From: Notolepis coatsorum
Taxonomy: Eukaryota > Chordata > Actinopteri > Aulopiformes > Paralepididae
Length of the DNA stretch: 64,000 nt
Direction of reading: 5' to 3'
NCBI GenBank assembly: GCA_963971535.1
Contig: OZ020587.1
Location: forward strand, 155,455,668 to 155,519,667
Shown one piece after another: positions 62,136 to 64,000 of the stretch. The notes under the pieces were generated by a model. That model ran no database searches, was not told the DNA's origin, and saw nothing but the letters and a program-made list of their open reading frames with translations. Both the position numbers and the translations under genes were made by a program. The first letter of the stretch is position 1, and each line of letters starts with the position of its first letter.

Positions 62136-64000
62136 GGACCCAGGCAGCGCCCCCAGTTAGTGCCCCGGGCAGCGCCCCCAGTTAGTGCCCCGGGCAGCGC
62201 CCCCAGTTAGTGCCCCGTGCAGCTGGACCCAGGCAGCGCCCCCAGTTAGTGCCCCGTGCAGCTGGACCCGGGCAGCGCCCCCAGTTAGTGCCCCGTGCAG
62301 CTGGATCCGGGCAGCGCCCCCAGTTAGTGCCCCGTGCAGCTCGACCCGGGCAGCGCCCCCAGTTAGTGCCCCGTGCAGCTGGACCCGGGCAGCGCCCCCA
62401 GTTAGTGCCCCGTGCAGCTGGACCCAGGCAGCGCCCCCAGTTAGTGCCCCGTGCAGCTGGACCCAGGCAGCGCCCCCAGTTAGTGCCCCGTGCAGCTGGA
62501 CCCGGGCAGCGCCCCCAGTTAGTGCCCCGTGCAGCTCGACCCGGGCAGCGCCCCCCAGTTAGTGCCCTGTGCAGCTGGACCCGGGCAGCGCCCCCAGTTA
62601 GTGCCCCGTGCAGCTGGACCCAGGCAGCGCCCCCAGTTAGTGCCCCGTGCAGCTGGACCCAGGCAGCGCCCCCAGTTAGTGCCCCGTGCAGCTGGACCCA
62701 GGCAGCGCCCCCAGTTAGTGCCCCGTGCAGCTGGACCCGGGCAGCGCCCCCAGTTAGTGCCCTGTGCAGCTGGACCCGGGCAGCGCCCCCCAGTTAGTGC
62801 CCCGTGCAGCTGGACCCGGGCAGCGCCCCCCAGTTAGTGCCCCGTGCAGCTGGACCCAGGCAGCGCCCCCAGTTAGTGCCCCGTGCAGCTGGACCCGGGC
62901 AGCGCCCCCCAGTTAGTGCCCCGTGCAGCTGGACCCAGGCAGCGCCCCCAGTTAGTGCCCCGTGCAGCTGGACCCGGGCAGCGCCCCCCAGTTAGTGCCC
63001 CGTGCAGCTGGACCCAGGCAGCGCCCCCAGTTAGTGCCCCGTGCAGCTGGACCCGGGCAGCGCCCCCCAGTTAGTGCCCCGTGCAGCTCGACCTGGGCAG
63101 CGCCCCCAGTTAGTGCCCCGTGCAGCTGGACCCGGGCAGCGCCCCCAGTTAGTGCCCCGTGCAGCTGGACCCAGGCAGCGCCCCCAGTTAGTGCCCCGTG
63201 CAGCTGGACCCGGGCAGCGCCCCCAGTTAGTGCCCCGTGCAGCTGGACCCGGGCAGCGCCCCCAGTTAGTGCCCCGTGTAGCTGGACCCGGGCAGCGCCC
63301 CCAGTTAGTGCCCTGTGCAGCTGGACCCGGGCAGCGCCCCCAGTTAGTGCCCCGTGCAGCTGGACCCGGGCAGCGCCCCCAGTTAGTGCCCCGTGCAGCT
63401 GGACCCGGGCAGCGCCCCCAGTTAGTGCCCCGTGCAGCTGGACCCGGGCAGCGCCCCCAGTTAGTGCCCCGTGCAGCTGGACCCGGGCAGCGCCCCCAGT
63501 TAGTGCCCTGTGCAGCTGGACCCGGGCAGCGCCCCCAGTTAGTGCCCCGTGCAGCTGGACCCGGGCAGCGCCCCCAGTTAGTGCCCCGTGCAGCTGGACC
63601 CGGGCAGCGCCCCCAGTTAGTGCCCTGTGCAGCTGGACCCGGGCAGCGCCCCCAGTTAGTGCCCCGTGCAGCTGGACCCAGGCAGCGCCCCCAGTTAGTG
63701 CCCCGTGCAGCTGGACCCGGGCAGCGCCCCCAGTTAGTGCCCCGTGCAGCTGGACCCGGGCAGCGCCCCCAGTTAGTGCCCCGTGCAGCTGGACCCGGGC
63801 AGCGCCCCCAGTTAGTGCCCTGTGCAGCTGGACCCGGGCAGCGCCCCCAGTTAGTGCCCCGTGCAGCTGGACCCGGGCAGCGCCCCCAGTTAGTGCCCTG
63901 TGCAGCTGGACCCGGGCAGCGCCCCCAGTTAGTGCCCTGTGCAGCTGGACCCGGGCAGCGCCCCCAGTTAGTGCCCTGTGCAGCTGGACCCGGGCAGCGC
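62136..64000. repeat. 39-bp GC-rich minisatellite, continues past window
   Basis: About 47 units of agctggacccgggcagcgcc plus cccagttagtgccccgtgc. Variants: cccagg/cccggg, gctcga/gctgga, ccctgtgc, and units with one extra C (for example 62551, 62788, 62828). The 39-base period keeps two + frames open (13-residue repeat), broken only at the extra-C units. Confidence 0.95.

Noticed and set aside
62185-63074. Forward frames of 63-195 codons with a 13-residue repeat
   Set aside because: They are the 39-bp minisatellite read in frame. There is no start context, splice structure or known protein, and extra-C units break them.
57350-64000. The next agps exon (family text VVDLCxNVK)
   Set aside because: I looked for it on the + strand after exon K and found no matching block with splice sites, so it is probably beyond the window.

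Overview
The window is vertebrate nuclear DNA, almost certainly from a teleost fish. Coding sequence is split into short exons with GT-AG introns. The introns are packed with fish-type repeats: tRNA-headed SINEs, L2/CR1-like LINEs, hAT and TTAA-target MITEs, and minisatellites. The species cannot be named from the sequence alone.

One host gene is recognisable, on the + strand: agps (alkylglycerone-phosphate synthase, the peroxisomal FAD enzyme that makes the ether bond of plasmalogens). Eleven internal exons lie between 4898 and 57349, 970 coding bases in all. They join without a frame break and match about residues 213-536 of the human protein (658 aa). They cover most of the FAD-binding domain and the first part of the substrate (cap) domain. 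The N-terminal exons with the peroxisomal signal, and the C-terminal exons with the active-site Tyr/His, lie outside the window. No promoter, polyadenylation site of agps or second host gene was found.

Layout: 1-4897, intron with nested repeats. 4898-6222, exons A and B; B is followed by a minisatellite that repeats its splice donor. 6223-18378, introns with SINE, LINE and hAT copies, several minisatellites and exon C (11807). 18379-19681, exons D and E, separated by a pyrimidine-only tract. 19682-37127, a 17.4 kb intron holding a 1.7 kb VNTR, a solo LTR inside an L2 LINE, and a LINE nested antisense inside its own relative. 37128-42622, exons F and G with a second long LINE ORF between them. 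42623-57349, exons H-K with nested SINE/hAT stacks, a Tol2-like MITE and foldback elements. 57350-64000, intron ending in two minisatellites, the last of which (39 bp unit) runs off the window.

The remaining long reading frames are parts of LINE polymerases or are open only because tandem repeats have a period divisible by three. The most informative material is the repeat biology: several insertions have intact target-site duplications, and three have an un-inserted relative elsewhere in the same window.
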